Assembly: GCA_946535685.1 (NCBI GenBank)
Contig: CAMNDR010000080.1
Coordinates: forward strand, 1 to 5,523
Source of the DNA: an uncultured Clostridia bacterium
GTDB lineage: Bacteria > Bacillota > Clostridia > Oscillospirales > Ruminococcaceae
Direction of reading: 5' to 3'
Length of the DNA stretch: 5,523 nucleotides
The notes under the pieces were generated by a model, which saw only the letters and a list, made by a program, of their open reading frames with translations, made no database searches and was not told the origin of the DNA. This document shows, piece by piece, positions 4,750 through 5,523 of the stretch. The translations under genes were made by a program, and so were the position numbers. Each line of letters opens with the position of its first letter. Position 1 is the stretch's first letter.

Positions 4750-5523
4750 ATGAACGAACAGGATTATGCGATCGAGGTCAGAAATATCACCAAGCATTTC
4801 AAATTGTATACCGACCGCGGCACGGAGCTCAAGGAGCGATTGCTGTTTCAGAAGCGCAACCATTACGAGGTGCGCCAGGTGCTCGGCGGCATCAGCTTCA
4901 ATGTCCGCCGCGGCGAGGCGGTCGGACTGATCGGCCATAACGGCTGCGGCAAGAGCACCACGCTCAAGCTGCTGACAAAGATCATGTATCCCGACAGCGG
5001 GGAGATCATCATGCGCGGGCGCGTTTCGTCGCTCATCGAGCTCGGCGCCGGATTTCATCCGGATATGAGCGGCCGCGAGAACATCTATACAAATGCCTCC
5101 ATCTTCGGCCTGACGAAAAAGGAGATCGACGCGCGTCTGCATGACATCATTGCCTTCTCGGAGCTTGAGGAATTCATCGACAATCCCATCCGGACGTATT
5201 CCTCCGGTATGTACATGCGCCTGGCCTTCTCGGTGGCGATCAATGTCGATGCGGACATTCTGCTGATCGACGAGATCCTGGCGGTCGGTGACACGAATTT
5301 CCAGACCAAGTGCTTCAACCGCCTGCGCGAGATGAAGGCCAAGGGAATGACCATCATCATCGTGACGCATGACCTGTCCACCATCGAGAAATTCTGCGAG
5401 CGCTCCATCTGGCTCAATGACGGACAGATCGTCAAGGAGGGGCGCTCTCCGGAGGTCGTCGATGCCTATTTCAACTTCATGAACCAGAAGCGTCTGGAGG
5501 AAGAGGCTGCATCTGCCCCCGAA
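4750..5523 (+). CDS. ABC transporter ATP-binding protein of the polysaccharide/teichoic-acid export type (Wzt/TagH/RfbE-like), 3' truncated by window edge
   Basis: The frame is open from the ATG at 4750 to the end, giving 258 residues without a stop. It is a complete nucleotide-binding domain: Walker A GHNGCGKST (62-70), Q-loop region in the family form ELGAGFHPDMSGREN (97-111), ABC signature YSSGM (150-154), Walker B ILLIDE (170-175), D-loop AVGD (178-181) and switch His207 in VTHD. The ELGAGF and YSSGM variants are typical of ATPases that, with a two-component permease, export O-antigen, teichoic acid or other surface polymers across the membrane. The acidic end (RLEEEAASAPE) looks like the linker that in Wzt leads to a carbohydrate-binding C-terminal domain, which would lie beyond the window. 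In many such loci the permease gene precedes the ATPase. Here nothing precedes it, so the permease is downstream or elsewhere. The substrate cannot be told from this fragment. Confidence 0.93.
   Translation, partial: MNEQDYAIEVRNITKHFKLYTDRGTELKERLLFQKRNHYEVRQVLGGISFNVRRGEAVGLIGHNGCGKSTTLKLLTKIMYPDSGEIIMRGRVSSLIELGAGFHPDMSGRENIYTNASIFGLTKKEIDARLHDIIAFSELEEFIDNPIRTYSSGMYMRLAFSVAINVDADILLIDEILAVGDTNFQTKCFNRLREMKAKGMTIIIVTHDLSTIEKFCERSIWLNDGQIVKEGRSPEVVDAYFNFMNQKRLEEEAASAPE

Noticed and set aside
4321..5370. Minus-strand open frame of 349 codons opposite the ABC ATPase gene and extending into rplU
   Set aside because: It overlaps a clear ABC ATPase antisense, crosses both promoters and reads into rplU in another frame. 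The translated intergenic part is low quality and no domain is recognised.
1..5523. Mobile element, CRISPR array, toxin-antitoxin pair or defence system
   Set aside because: No transposase, integrase, regular direct repeats or toxin partner was seen. The AbrB-like gene is flanked by the yebC-family gene and a terminator, not by a toxin.

Overview
The window reads as a core-genome segment from a Bacillota (Firmicutes) bacterium. It is most likely a moderately GC-rich clostridial lineage of the Oscillospiraceae/Ruminococcus kind; this placement is inference. Supporting it are strong AGGAGG-type ribosome binding sites, a ribosomal protein L27 with the Firmicutes-type cleavable N-terminal extension next to its protease gene prp, a Mini-RNase III gene, and an AbrB-type regulator with a C-terminal four-cysteine module. 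The family assignments rest on motifs read from the sequence.

Layout: the left edge carries the 3' part of metK (S-adenosylmethionine synthetase) on the + strand, ending in an intrinsic terminator. It converges on a run of seven minus-strand genes. In transcription order (right to left) these are rplU (L21), prp (L27 protease) and rpmA (L27), then an intrinsic terminator. After it come obg (ribosome-assembly GTPase), mrnC (Mini-RNase III), a yebC-family gene and an AbrB-like regulator, then a second intrinsic terminator facing the metK terminator. A near-consensus extended -10 promoter and a foldable leader of about 80 nt precede rplU. Divergent from it on the + strand, with its own strong promoter and leader, is the 5' part of an ABC-transporter ATPase of the polysaccharide/teichoic-acid export type. 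It runs off the right edge.

How the genes work together: the minus-strand cluster is a translation and ribosome-biogenesis block. L21 and L27 are 50S proteins, Prp matures L27, Obg acts in 50S assembly, Mini-III matures 23S rRNA in Bacillus, and YebC/TACO1 proteins are linked to translation and regulation. The AbrB-like gene at the end is a likely transcription factor carried on the same transcript. The ABC ATPase belongs to an unrelated cell-surface polymer export function.

I see no mobile element, CRISPR array, tRNA, rRNA or obvious novel defence system. The more interesting signals are regulatory: the rplU leader, the terminator that splits the r-protein genes from obg, the matching -10 elements of the two divergent promoters, and an inverted repeat just upstream of the ABC gene promoter.
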